Positions 16,552 to 25,700 of a stretch of 47,545 bases of DNA are shown here, one piece after another. The stretch comes from Candidatus Sumerlaeaceae bacterium (GTDB lineage Bacteria; Sumerlaeota; Sumerlaeia; Sumerlaeales; Sumerlaeaceae). The notes under the pieces were generated by a model. The model saw only the letters and a program-made list of their open reading frames with translations, made no database searches and was not told where the DNA came from. The stretch covers positions 1 through 47,545 of the forward strand of contig JAOAAY010000026.1 of assembly GCA_026418615.1 (NCBI GenBank), in the 5' to 3' direction. Every line of letters begins with the position of its first letter. The first letter of the stretch is position 1. The translations under genes and the position numbers were made by a program.

Positions 16552-18975
16552 ATGGTGTCAGACAATCATCCGCATGACCCACCGGCCTCCCCCCAGGAGA
16601 CCGCCGCCGCGGAAGCACTTAGCCGCGAACTTGCGGACAACCCGGGCATCGTCTCCACGGAACTCGACGCGGAACACGGCCGCGTCATCATTGGTTACGA
16701 CCCCAAAGTCATGACCGATTCGCAGGCTGCGAGCGTCGCCGAGCGGCTCGGGACGGCAGCACGCGAACACTTTGAAAAATGCACTCTGCGGCTGGCCGGG
16801 CGCGCCTGCGAGGCGTGCGCGCTGAAACTCGAGCGCAAGGCGGCCAGTATCGCCGGCGTGCGCCGGGCCACCGCCACCTTCATCGGCGGCATCATGAGCA
16901 TCACCTACGACAGCACGGTGATTGCGCCCGAGCAGGTCGTCGAGCAGGTGCGCGCGCTGGGCGCTCCCGTGCGCCCGTCTGTGCCGCCTTTTGCCGCGGA
17001 AGGTGCCGCGCCACCCCAGCGCGCCACGCTGGGAGACCATCTGCGCGAAATAGCGGTCAGCAACCGCCTCGAGATGGCGCTAACCGCCGTTACATTCGTC
17101 AGTATGGTGGCGGCCCATGCCGCTCACCACTTGAACGCGCCGGGGTGGAGCACGGCCCTGTATACAGTTGCCTATCTCTCAGGGGGATATTTCGGCGTCC
17201 TCGCAGGCTATCAGTCGCTGCGTCAGTTGACCATTGATGTGGACCTGCTCATGGTGCTGGCGGCGCTGGGCGCGGCCTACATCGGCCACCCGTTCGAAGG
17301 CGCGATGCTCCTGTTTTTGTTTTCGCTTTCCAATGTTTTGCAAACCTATGCGATTGACCGCGCGCGCCACGCCATCCATTCGCTGATGAAACTTCGGCCG
17401 GAAACGGCCTTGGTGCGCCGCAACGGCGAGACGCGCCTTTTGCCCATTGGCGAACTGGTGGTGGGCGACACGGTCATTGTCCGGCCCGGGGAGCGCGTGC
17501 CGCTCGACGGGACGGTCATCGAGGGAACGAGTTACCTCGACGAGTCTTCGGTGACTGGCGAGTCCATGCCGGTGGCGAAGGAGCCGGGCAGTCCCTTGTT
17601 TGCCGGCACGATCAACCAGAGCGGCGGCATTGAAATGCGGGTCACGAAATTGGCGCAGGACTCGATGATCGCGAAACTGATCCGCATGGTGGAGGAAGCG
17701 CAAAGCGAGAAAGCGCGGACGCAGCGTTTTCTGGATCGAGCGGAGCAATGGTATGCGGTCGGTGTGTTGCTCTTGACGGCCCTGCTGATCTTCGTGCCGC
17801 CGGCGTTTCTGGGCCACTCCTTCAAAGAGTCGTTTTACCGCGCCATAACGGTCATGGTCGTGGCGTCGCCATGTGCGCTCATCATTAGCACGCCGGCGTC
17901 CATCCTGTCGGCCATCGGGGGTGCGGCGCGGCGGGGGATCCTGTTCAAAGGCGGCGCGCATTTGGAAAAAACCGGTCTGGTCAAGGTCGTTGCATTCGAC
18001 AAGACGGGCACCCTGACCGAAGGTCGGCCCTGCGTGACGGATGTGATTCCTTTCGATGATGACCCGGCCTTGGCGGGTGCCATGGCGCCGGGGGCGGTGT
18101 TGCTCCAAATGGCGGCGGCGGTGGAGGCGAAGTCCGAGCATCCTCTGGCCGAGGCCATCGTCAGCGAAGCGCGGCGGCTGGGGCTACCCATTGCCGAGGT
18201 TTCGGGGTTTCAATCCGTCACGGGCAAGAGCGCGCGCGCCATGCTGAACGGTGTGGAGGTGAGCGTGGGCAGCCTCCGGAGTTTCGAGGCCATCGGCAGC
18301 CAGGGGCTCGAACGGGCCCGCGAGCAGGCCAGCCCGTTGTATGATGCCGGCAAAACGGTGGTTCTGGTGGCATGCGGTCCGGGCGGCGGAGCGCCGCCCC
18401 GCATCGTCGGCCTGATCGCCGTTGCCGACACGCCGCGCCCCGACGCTGCGGCCGCCGTGCGCCAACTCAAGGCCGCAGGCATCGAGCGCGTCGTCATGCT
18501 CACGGGCGACAACAAGCGCGTTGCCGCGGCCATCGCAGCGCGGATTGGCGTGGACGATGTTCATGCGGATTTGCTGCCCGAGGACAAGGTGCGCGTCGTG
18601 CGCGAATTAGCCCGTTACGGCCCTGTGGCCATGGTCGGCGACGGCGTCAACGATGCCCCCGCTCTTGCCACGGCCACGGTGGGCATTGCCATGGGTGCCG
18701 CGGGCACGGATGTCGCCATGGAAACGGCGGATGTGGTGCTCATGGCCAACGACATCAGCAAAGTGCCCTATGCCATCGCGTTGAGCCGCCGCGCACGCAT
18801 AGTTGTCTATCAGAATTTGGCCGTTGCTGGTGCAGTCATTCTGCTGCTCATCATTGGCGCGCTCGGTTTCGACCTGCCGCTGCCGGCTGGCGTCATTGGT
18901 CACGAGGGCAGCACGGTACTCGTCTGCCTCAACGGTCTGCGTTTGCTGCTCTTCCAGCCCCGTTTACCGGCGTGA
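16552..18975 (+). CDS. P1B-4-type heavy-metal-translocating P-type ATPase
   Basis: About 807 residues. The N-terminus has a ferredoxin-like stretch without Cys followed by an HMA domain with CEAC (near residue 88). P-type landmarks: TGES near 334, the membrane motif SPC near 439, the phosphorylation site DKTGT near 483, SEHPLAEAIV, MLTGDN and GDGVNDAPA near 696. The last helix carries HEGST near 784 with a following N-x-L-R-L. SPC plus HEG[GS]T is the signature of subgroup P1B-4 (Co, Zn, Fe or Cd efflux), as opposed to CPC/CPH in copper and CPC in ZntA types. The metal is therefore probably Co, Zn or Fe. ATG 16552 is chosen; ATG 16525 is possible. No metalloregulator gene is adjacent. Confidence 0.93.
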   Translation: MVSDNHPHDPPASPQETAAAEALSRELADNPGIVSTELDAEHGRVIIGYDPKVMTDSQAASVAERLGTAAREHFEKCTLRLAGRACEACALKLERKAASIAGVRRATATFIGGIMSITYDSTVIAPEQVVEQVRALGAPVRPSVPPFAAEGAAPPQRATLGDHLREIAVSNRLEMALTAVTFVSMVAAHAAHHLNAPGWSTALYTVAYLSGGYFGVLAGYQSLRQLTIDVDLLMVLAALGAAYIGHPFEGAMLLFLFSLSNVLQTYAIDRARHAIHSLMKLRPETALVRRNGETRLLPIGELVVGDTVIVRPGERVPLDGTVIEGTSYLDESSVTGESMPVAKEPGSPLFAGTINQSGGIEMRVTKLAQDSMIAKLIRMVEEAQSEKARTQRFLDRAEQWYAVGVLLLTALLIFVPPAFLGHSFKESFYRAITVMVVASPCALIISTPASILSAIGGAARRGILFKGGAHLEKTGLVKVVAFDKTGTLTEGRPCVTDVIPFDDDPALAGAMAPGAVLLQMAAAVEAKSEHPLAEAIVSEARRLGLPIAEVSGFQSVTGKSARAMLNGVEVSVGSLRSFEAIGSQGLERAREQASPLYDAGKTVVLVACGPGGGAPPRIVGLIAVADTPRPDAAAAVRQLKAAGIERVVMLTGDNKRVAAAIAARIGVDDVHADLLPEDKVRVVRELARYGPVAMVGDGVNDAPALATATVGIAMGAAGTDVAMETADVVLMANDISKVPYAIALSRRARIVVYQNLAVAGAVILLLIIGALGFDLPLPAGVIGHEGSTVLVCLNGLRLLLFQPRLPA

Positions 18976-18994
18976 GGAGCGCGCAGACGGGGGC

Positions 18995-20125
18995 TTACTG
19001 CTGACCGTGCTCGCGGAGGAACTTTTCCAGTTCCGACTCCTCTTTGCGGGCCAGCCGATCCTTGCGCTCCTCGAGTTCGTTGCGGCGGCGGTTGTCAAGC
19101 GCCTCGATGGCCTGATAGGACAGGGCCTTGGGGTACACCTTGAAGGTTGGCAACTGAGTCAGGGCATGCAGCCTGCGCTTCAATTCGTCAATCTCGAAAG
19201 GTTTGGGCAGAAAATCGTTGGCTCCGATGCGCATGGCATACTCGCGGTCCTTCGGAGTCGTTTTTCCGCTGATGAACATGATGGGAGTCCGCGCATAGCG
19301 GCTGTTGCGCCGCAAGGACTGGCACAACTGGAAGCCGCTCATCTTGGGCATCATGGCGTCGAGCGCTACGAGGTCGGGCTGGCAGGTCGTGATTCGCTCG
19401 ATGGCTTCGATGCCGTTGAGGGCCGTGATGACCTCGAACTCTGGAACGAGCGCTGTGCGGACAACTTGAAGCAAATCCTCGTCGTCGTCGGCAATGAGCA
19501 CCCGCGGAGTGCCTGAGAGCGGGGTTGTGGCGGATGTTTTCGGCGGGGGTGCCGGTGCGGGTGCTGGTGCTGATGGCGGCGGCGGAGCGGCAGCCACGGG
19601 TTTTGGAGGGGCCGGCGGGGGTGCGGTCGGCGCCGCGGGCGCACTGCCGACGACAGGCCGTCGGGTGGCTCGCGCGTGGGCGATGGCCTCGGCTCCTTTG
19701 CGCTCAATCTCTTTCAATTCCTCCAGCGTGTAGCGCCCCGGGCGAGGTGGCGGCGTGTTTTGCTCGAAGAAGAGATCCACATTGCGAACGAGCCGCGCCG
19801 GGTCGAAGGGCTTGGTGAGGTAGAGATTCGCTCCCGAGGCGTAGCCTTTCATCATGTCTTCCTTCGTGTTCAGGGCTGAGAGGAAGAGCACGGAGATGTC
19901 CTTGAATGCGGGATGCCGGCGAATAGCCGCGCAGGCTTCGAACCCGTTCATCATGGGCATCATGACATCAAGGATCACAAAGTCGGGCTGCGCCAGTTCG
20001 AGTTTCTCGAGCGCGTCGAGACCGTCCACGGCCTCCACGACCTCGTATTTGGCCGAAAGAGCAGCCCGGACGATGCTGCGGATATCCTCCTCGTCGTCCA
20101 CGATGAGGATGCGCCATTTCGCCAT
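18995..20125 (-). CDS. Double receiver-domain response regulator without output domain
   Basis: 376 residues. REC1 (about 4-122) has VDDEED, phosphoacceptor Asp53 in VILDVMMP, and LTKPFD. A Pro/Ala-rich linker (about 160-205) leads to REC2 (about 207-325), which has ADDDED, Asp256 in VALDAMMP and LPKPFE. Both receivers keep all acidic-pocket, Asp and Lys residues. The C-terminus (about 340-376) is highly charged and helical, possibly a coiled coil. No DNA-binding or enzymatic output is present, so it probably acts by protein contacts or as a phosphate shuttle. No kinase gene is adjacent; the nearest one is at 40365. Confidence 0.92.
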   Translation of the reverse strand: MAKWRILIVDDEEDIRSIVRAALSAKYEVVEAVDGLDALEKLELAQPDFVILDVMMPMMNGFEACAAIRRHPAFKDISVLFLSALNTKEDMMKGYASGANLYLTKPFDPARLVRNVDLFFEQNTPPPRPGRYTLEELKEIERKGAEAIAHARATRRPVVGSAPAAPTAPPPAPPKPVAAAPPPPSAPAPAPAPPPKTSATTPLSGTPRVLIADDDEDLLQVVRTALVPEFEVITALNGIEAIERITTCQPDLVALDAMMPKMSGFQLCQSLRRNSRYARTPIMFISGKTTPKDREYAMRIGANDFLPKPFEIDELKRRLHALTQLPTFKVYPKALSYQAIEALDNRRRNELEERKDRLARKEESELEKFLREHGQQ

Positions 20126-20342
20126 CGCAATTCACCTCCACCGGTTTCGCGTTTGGGTGATATGACGCTCTGGCTCCACTGTCACCACCCACGCACTCGC
20201 ATGCGGCACACCCGGGCCAGCGCCCGCCATGCCGGATATTGCTCCCTGCGCTCAGCAGCCCTCGCTCAACAGGACACCGATATTCGCACGAACAACGGCA
20301 AGAGGTCAACAAACGAATTTCATGGTCGGCTGATCCCGGACG

Positions 20343-21899
20343 CTAATCGAGCCCGAAACGAGTCAAGCCGACCGGTACAGCAATGATCGTGACAATATGG
20401 AAGTCGCCAACCGGGTTATCGCCCGTATCATGAACGGCGTCGGAAACGGAGACGGTCACGGGCGCGCCAGCAACCATCGCCCCGGCAGCCCATGAGAGTT
20501 CGTAGGTGTTGCCGCCGACATGGCCGACGGAAGCGGGGTTGACTGCGACCGTTCCCTTCCCCGGGCCGGAAACGGAATAGTTGCCCGGCAGCAAAGCCGA
20601 GGGGCCCATGGGCCCGTTGAATGACAGTTGGAGCGAGGTACTCGTCGTGGCGGTGCCCGTAGTGACCTTCGGTTTGGGAGACTCGCTGATGACCATCTCA
20701 ACACGATTGTTGGGAAGGTCGAGCAAGCGCGGCGGCTGCGTCGTCGTTTTATCAGCAAACCGGGTGAGGCGCCGTTGATTGCGGCTATTAGTCGTGGCCT
20801 GACCGGCATCGTCCTGAACAGTGATCTCCTTGATGCCGCTTGTTGGGTCGTCCGTGAGGCCTACCACCGTCATGACATGTCCGCTCCGGCGAACGCCACC
20901 GTCCATCCAGCCGACGATGATCTCGACATCCTCGTTGGCCGCGAGTTCCTTTTTGATAAACTCGAAGGTCGGATCGTCGCCCTTGTTGATCGCCTTGCCA
21001 TCCGAAGTCTCATAGTCGCCGGCCGGCACAGACGACGGCCGGCGAACCATAAATTTATTGTTCATATCAAGGTTTTTAGTGATGGCCAGTTTGGCTTTGA
21101 GCGAATCGGCGTAGGTCGGAATGCCATCCACAGCATTCCAACTCGAACTCGTTTTGAGTTCATTCATCAGCGTATCGGTGGTTTTGGTGAGCGGGATGTC
21201 GCCGCGGTTCTTCAGCCACAGCAGGCTGCGGGTGTAGGCGCCCGGACCGCACTCGTTGATACCCTCCTCGACATCAGGGACATCCGCGTGAAGAATCTTG
21301 GTGCCCACAACAAGACCGGGCGTGGTGACCGGATCCGGTACCGGTGCTGCGCCCGGGTTGATCGGCGCGCTCGTGCCGCCCTCGGCAACGCCAAGCGAGA
21401 CGGTGTAAGGGCGCGGCGTCACGGCGACCGTATCCAGAAAAACAACTGGCGGTGCATCAATGGTTGTCGGCGTGACTGTGAACCCCACGAGAATCGTGGT
21501 CAGGGGCGTTCCGCGCGGCACGCCCAGGTCGAAAAAGCGGCTGATGGTCACCGGCTCGGTCAGGTCGGCATTGGCCGGAACAGGCATATTGCGGATAGCC
21601 CATATCGGCGGCCCCCCCGTGGACACCACCATCTGAAAGTAACCCCAGAACGGATCGCTGCCCGGATGGAAAAACAAATCCACATCCCCCCATTCCGACG
21701 CAAGAACCGGCGGAGACATGCCGCCGACAAAATCGGTCTGGTGAACTGAAATGCCCGAGACGGTCGCTGCTACAGCCGGATTGGTGCCACCAAGCATGAC
21801 GCAGGCCACTCGGCAGACAATCCCAACCAAAACCGCGTGTGTCTTTCTGACGGTCACGAGGCGCAACGCATCGGCGTGATGAACACTCAAAGTTGTCAT
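20343..21899 (-). CDS. Exported C39-like papain-fold protein with C-terminal Ig-like domain
   Basis: 518 residues. ATG 21899 is fixed by an AGGAGG ribosome site 9 bases upstream and starts a signal peptide ending near AVAATVSG. Residues about 35-190 are an uncharacterised beta-rich region. The middle (about 190-410) has a papain-fold triad candidate: Cys in NECGPGAYTRSLLWL, His in RRSGHVMTVVGL and Asp in VQDDAGQ. The last 100 residues (SLQLSFNGPMGPSALLPGNYSV onward) resemble a bacterial Ig-like domain. The peptidase call is by motif order only; it could be a non-proteolytic papain-fold protein. It is isolated on the minus strand with gaps of more than 140 bases on both sides. Confidence 0.7.
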   Translation of the reverse strand: MTTLSVHHADALRLVTVRKTHAVLVGIVCRVACVMLGGTNPAVAATVSGISVHQTDFVGGMSPPVLASEWGDVDLFFHPGSDPFWGYFQMVVSTGGPPIWAIRNMPVPANADLTEPVTISRFFDLGVPRGTPLTTILVGFTVTPTTIDAPPVVFLDTVAVTPRPYTVSLGVAEGGTSAPINPGAAPVPDPVTTPGLVVGTKILHADVPDVEEGINECGPGAYTRSLLWLKNRGDIPLTKTTDTLMNELKTSSSWNAVDGIPTYADSLKAKLAITKNLDMNNKFMVRRPSSVPAGDYETSDGKAINKGDDPTFEFIKKELAANEDVEIIVGWMDGGVRRSGHVMTVVGLTDDPTSGIKEITVQDDAGQATTNSRNQRRLTRFADKTTTQPPRLLDLPNNRVEMVISESPKPKVTTGTATTSTSLQLSFNGPMGPSALLPGNYSVSGPGKGTVAVNPASVGHVGGNTYELSWAAGAMVAGAPVTVSVSDAVHDTGDNPVGDFHIVTIIAVPVGLTRFGLD

Positions 21900-22043
21900 G
21901 ACACGACCCCTCCTGACGGAATATGGCACCAAGATCGTACCATTGGGATTTTCCGACAAGCAAGCCCCAAATGGGATCTTCAGAGGGGGTAGAAAGCGTC
22001 CTCGTGCGGGCTCATCAGCCAGAGGCAACCGACTCAGAGGACA

Positions 22044-22673
22044 TCAAACGCCGGGCGGTTGGGCGGCTTCTTCGAAGGCTTGCACCTCGTAGGTCTCGAT
22101 GCGCGTGCCGGGCAGTCGCCAGTCGGAGGGCGCGCCACCGGCCTTGGCGGCAAGGTGAGCGAGAAAATCCTCCTTGTTCGGAATCTGAGTCCAAACTTGG
22201 GGCAGAAAGGTGGCCATGCGACCGTGTGGCAGGTGCAGAACGACGCCGTCGCGGCCGGGTCGCAGCCGGGCAAGGAGGTCTTCGGGCGAGGCAAACGCAA
22301 GCGGCTGGGGCTGTGTCAGGACGCTGACTTCGATATGCAAGACTGCGGTTTCTTCCGGGCGCACAGGCGGAAAGCGGGGGTCGCGCAGAGCGGCCGCGCG
22401 CGCGGCATCCGCCACGGCCTGCCACAACGGCTCGCGGGCGAAAATGTGGCCGATGCATCCGCGCAGGCAGCCTGACTGAGTCAGGGTGACAAACACGCCA
22501 CGGGGTTCGCGCAAAGCAGACGGCAAGGACGATGGGTCTACCGATTCCGCGCTGCCGCCGCGCACCGCCGCTTCGATTGTCGCGCGGGCGCGCCGCAGGA
22601 GCCACTGGCCCTCTGCCTCGGAGAGCGCCCGCGGCGCCGTCCCATCATCGGTTGGCCAGTGGTCATCAGTCAC
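22044..22673 (-). CDS. AMMECR1-domain protein (AmmeMemoRadiSam system protein A-like)
   Basis: 209 residues. The AMMECR1 fold is shown by EPRGVFVTLTQSGCLRGCIGH (with the invariant LRGCIG), AALRDPRFPPVRPEE, HIEVSVLTQPQPL, GVVLHLPHGRMATFLPQVW and NKEDFLAHLAAKAGG. In many prokaryotes this protein is linked to a Memo-like protein and a radical SAM enzyme. Neither partner is adjacent here, so it is an orphan within this window. Its biochemical function is unknown. It lies 75 bases downstream of the large exported protein gene on the same strand. Confidence 0.92.
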   Translation of the reverse strand: MTDDHWPTDDGTAPRALSEAEGQWLLRRARATIEAAVRGGSAESVDPSSLPSALREPRGVFVTLTQSGCLRGCIGHIFAREPLWQAVADAARAAALRDPRFPPVRPEETAVLHIEVSVLTQPQPLAFASPEDLLARLRPGRDGVVLHLPHGRMATFLPQVWTQIPNKEDFLAHLAAKAGGAPSDWRLPGTRIETYEVQAFEEAAQPPGV

Positions 22674-22748
22674 GGTCGCGAATTCATCCTTTCGTTTGAT
22701 CCGATCTGTTGACTGCCATCCTGCTTGTCCGTGTGTCCATGTCCGCCG

Positions 22749-25700
22749 TTATTCGGCCACCGGCGTACGGCCAAAATGGTGCACTACGACGGTTCCCACC
22801 AAGGACTGATTAATGTTAAACTTCGGCCCCCAATGCTGGTCGCCGGGGAAGTCGCCCAGATACACCGGTTGGCCTGAGAGCCGCGTCGGCACGACGAGGC
22901 TCCCCTCACGCTGGCCGTCCACGAACAGCGTGCAAGTGCCGTTGTCGAAAGTGGCTGTCACGCGATGCGTGGCCCCGGCTGCGAAGCGCGTCTTGCTCGT
23001 TAGCACATGCCAGCCGTTCTCCAAACGGCCAGCGCTGCGTGCCGAGGGGTCGTACACCTGAAACTGAACCTTTCCCTCGCCCGTGATGTGAAGCGCGAAA
23101 GAGCCCGGCGGAGCCGCGTTCAGGCCGACCGTGTCCAGAACGGAACCGGGTCTCTGGCAGGTGATCGTCATGTCCGCGTAAAAGTTGGTTCGTCCGTAGC
23201 CTACGCCCAGAAGGTGGCTGTCGGTTTTGGTCGCGAGGCGGTACACCGAGCCCGTTGGCTCTTGGGAGGGCGTAGCCCTGACGGATGGAGGTGCCGGCGT
23301 GGCGTCCAAGGCGGGACCTGCCTTTCCTCCGGCCATGGTGTCTGGCGATTGCCGTGTGACAAGCAAGTCGTCCGCCGTCGGTTTGGTCGTTGCGGCGGTG
23401 CTGGCCGGACCGGGAGTTGGGGTTGGTCGCACGGCGATTTTGTCGGGGGCTTGAGCCGTATTGTTCGACTCGGCAAAGGCTCCGGGCAACGGCTTGACGG
23501 CCAGCACCTGACGGCTGTCGCCGCAGACCACGAGCATTTCTCCGGTGGCGGGGTTGATGGCAATGTCTGCGGCCGAGCCGAGCCCCATGATGAACGGTGT
23601 GGCGATGCCATCGGGAGTCACGCGCCAGACGGTGCCGCTCGTAGGCTCCGTGACGAAAATTGCATCGCCGAAGGCGGTGCCGCCGCCGAAGGCCAGCCCT
23701 GCCCACTGTTTGCCTTCGTCGGGTTTTGCCGCCAGCCGCACGCTGCCATCAGAGGGCGAGATGGCATAAACGCCTGCCTGTCCCGAACCGGGATAATCGC
23801 TGATGTTGAGCCCCCAGATGATTTGACGCGAGGCGTCCCACGCCATGGCGACGAGGCCGCCGGGCAATTCTTTCAGATCAAGGCGTTTGAGCGCCGGTCC
23901 GCCGCCGCGCGGCCAGTGCCAGATCGAGTCGTTTTCGAAGTCGGACAGGTAAAACCCCCCGTCGGGCGCCAGAATAACATCCGTCAGCCCCCCCTGCCGC
24001 GGTTCGATGTTCAGATCAGAATAGGTGGCCGAATCTTCGAGGGCGTAAAGGCCCCCGAGGCGGTTGCCGCCCTCGTACCAGAAATCCACCGTAAAGACAA
24101 TCCGCCCGTCAGGCATCACCACGCCGGCCTTGCGGTTCACGCCGGCGAGACCGTCGGTGGTGGCCGCCGTGCTGGCCGTTCCGTCGGCCGCAAGCCGGAC
24201 AAGTTTCTGTTTGTCGCGTTGGCTGGAAAACAAGTAGACATCGCCCGCAGGCGAGCAAAAAATGCGGCCGAGGGCGAAGGGGGCTTCGAAGAGCCTGAGG
24301 TCCGCAGCCGCAGTGACGCAGACGGATGTCGGCACATCCACGGGGCGCAACAGCGTCGGCTCGGAGGGTTTCCATTCGAGGCCGGCCGTCGTTGCCTCTT
24401 GGGCCAGATGCTCGATGTGGAAGCGTGTTTCGAGCACGGCAGAGGTGCGGGCTTCGGGAGCAGTGGAAGCCTCGAATGTCAGGTAAACGGGGCCGCTCAG
24501 CGGAGCATCGTAGCGCTGCGCCACGGGGACCCACTCGCCGTCAAGCCAGTGCCATGAGCGCATCTCGCCGCCGGTACGGGCGACGCGCCACCAGCCGCGG
24601 TCCTGTGCGTAGTCGGTGGCGGTGAACCGCGACCAAGCGCCTTTGTGCCGCAGGTCCGTGGCCAGACGGCGCGCGATGCTGTCGCGTTTCTCTTGCCCCA
24701 GATAAAGCATGTTCTGATCGGTTCCGTCTGTCAAAATCAGGACGGCATAACGGCTTTCGCCCGGCTGATGGTTCCACGGCTCCTGAGCGAATCGTACCAC
24801 AAGGTCAAAATCTCCTGCCAGCGGCTCGCCCATCTGCGCACGGACGGTTGCCGGTTTCGAGCCGTCGAGGCGCAGCGTGACCGACTGACCCTCAGCCACC
24901 GCCGCCCCGCCGTCCTGAAGCAGGTCCCAGTCGGGGCTGGGCAGCGAAAACAGGGGTGCCGAACGCAGACGCAACGCGCTGACCGCATGGGTGGCCGGCT
25001 CGCTGCGGAGGCGGTCATCCGCCACGCGCTTGAAGAGCAGACCCGCCCAAGCCGTCTCGGGCAGCGGCATGTGCACCCGCGAGGCCAGATTCCAGTTCTC
25101 GCCGTCGAGGCTCCAGTAGGTCCGCCACAAATCCCCGCGGCGGCTGAGGCGGATCCGGATGGCACCGTCCGGCGCATCCGGACAATCCTTCAACTCCCGT
25201 CCGGCGAGTGGCAGTTTGCGCAGGCCGCGTCCGACATACCAAAACGGCCCGAGCGACCGGTAGTGCGCTCCCAGCGTATTCATGTCCGTTTGTTCGGCCA
25301 GCACGCCGATGTGTGAGCCGGGCGAATAGGCGACGAATTCGGCCGAGGCGTAATGGGTGGCCGAAGTGGCCAAGTCGTGCAGGGCCTCGAGGTCAAAATC
25401 GCCGGTCACCTTGTGCAGCAGCCGCGGCGCCCCCTGCCAGTTTCTGTGCATCTCGTTGCCGTCGGGGACGGTCACAATCAGTGTCTGCGTATCCACCGCA
25501 TCGAGTCGGGTGTCGTGGCCCGGATCCTCAAAAACCCACCCGGCCGTGGGAGTCGTACCTTCGATGCTCCAGACCGTCTCGCCGTATGGCTGGGTCGTTG
25601 TGTCGTCAAACAAAATAGTTCCCGGTGCGAGGCCGGCACTGTCGTACCGGCCGGGGTCCGCAGCCTTCAGGTCCTCCATGGTCCAAGCGGGTAGCAGCAG

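Noticed and set aside
20628..24557. Long plus-strand frames opposite the exported proteins at 20343-27899
   Set aside because: They lack ribosome sites and family motifs, while the minus-strand genes have signal peptides, good ribosome sites and domains.
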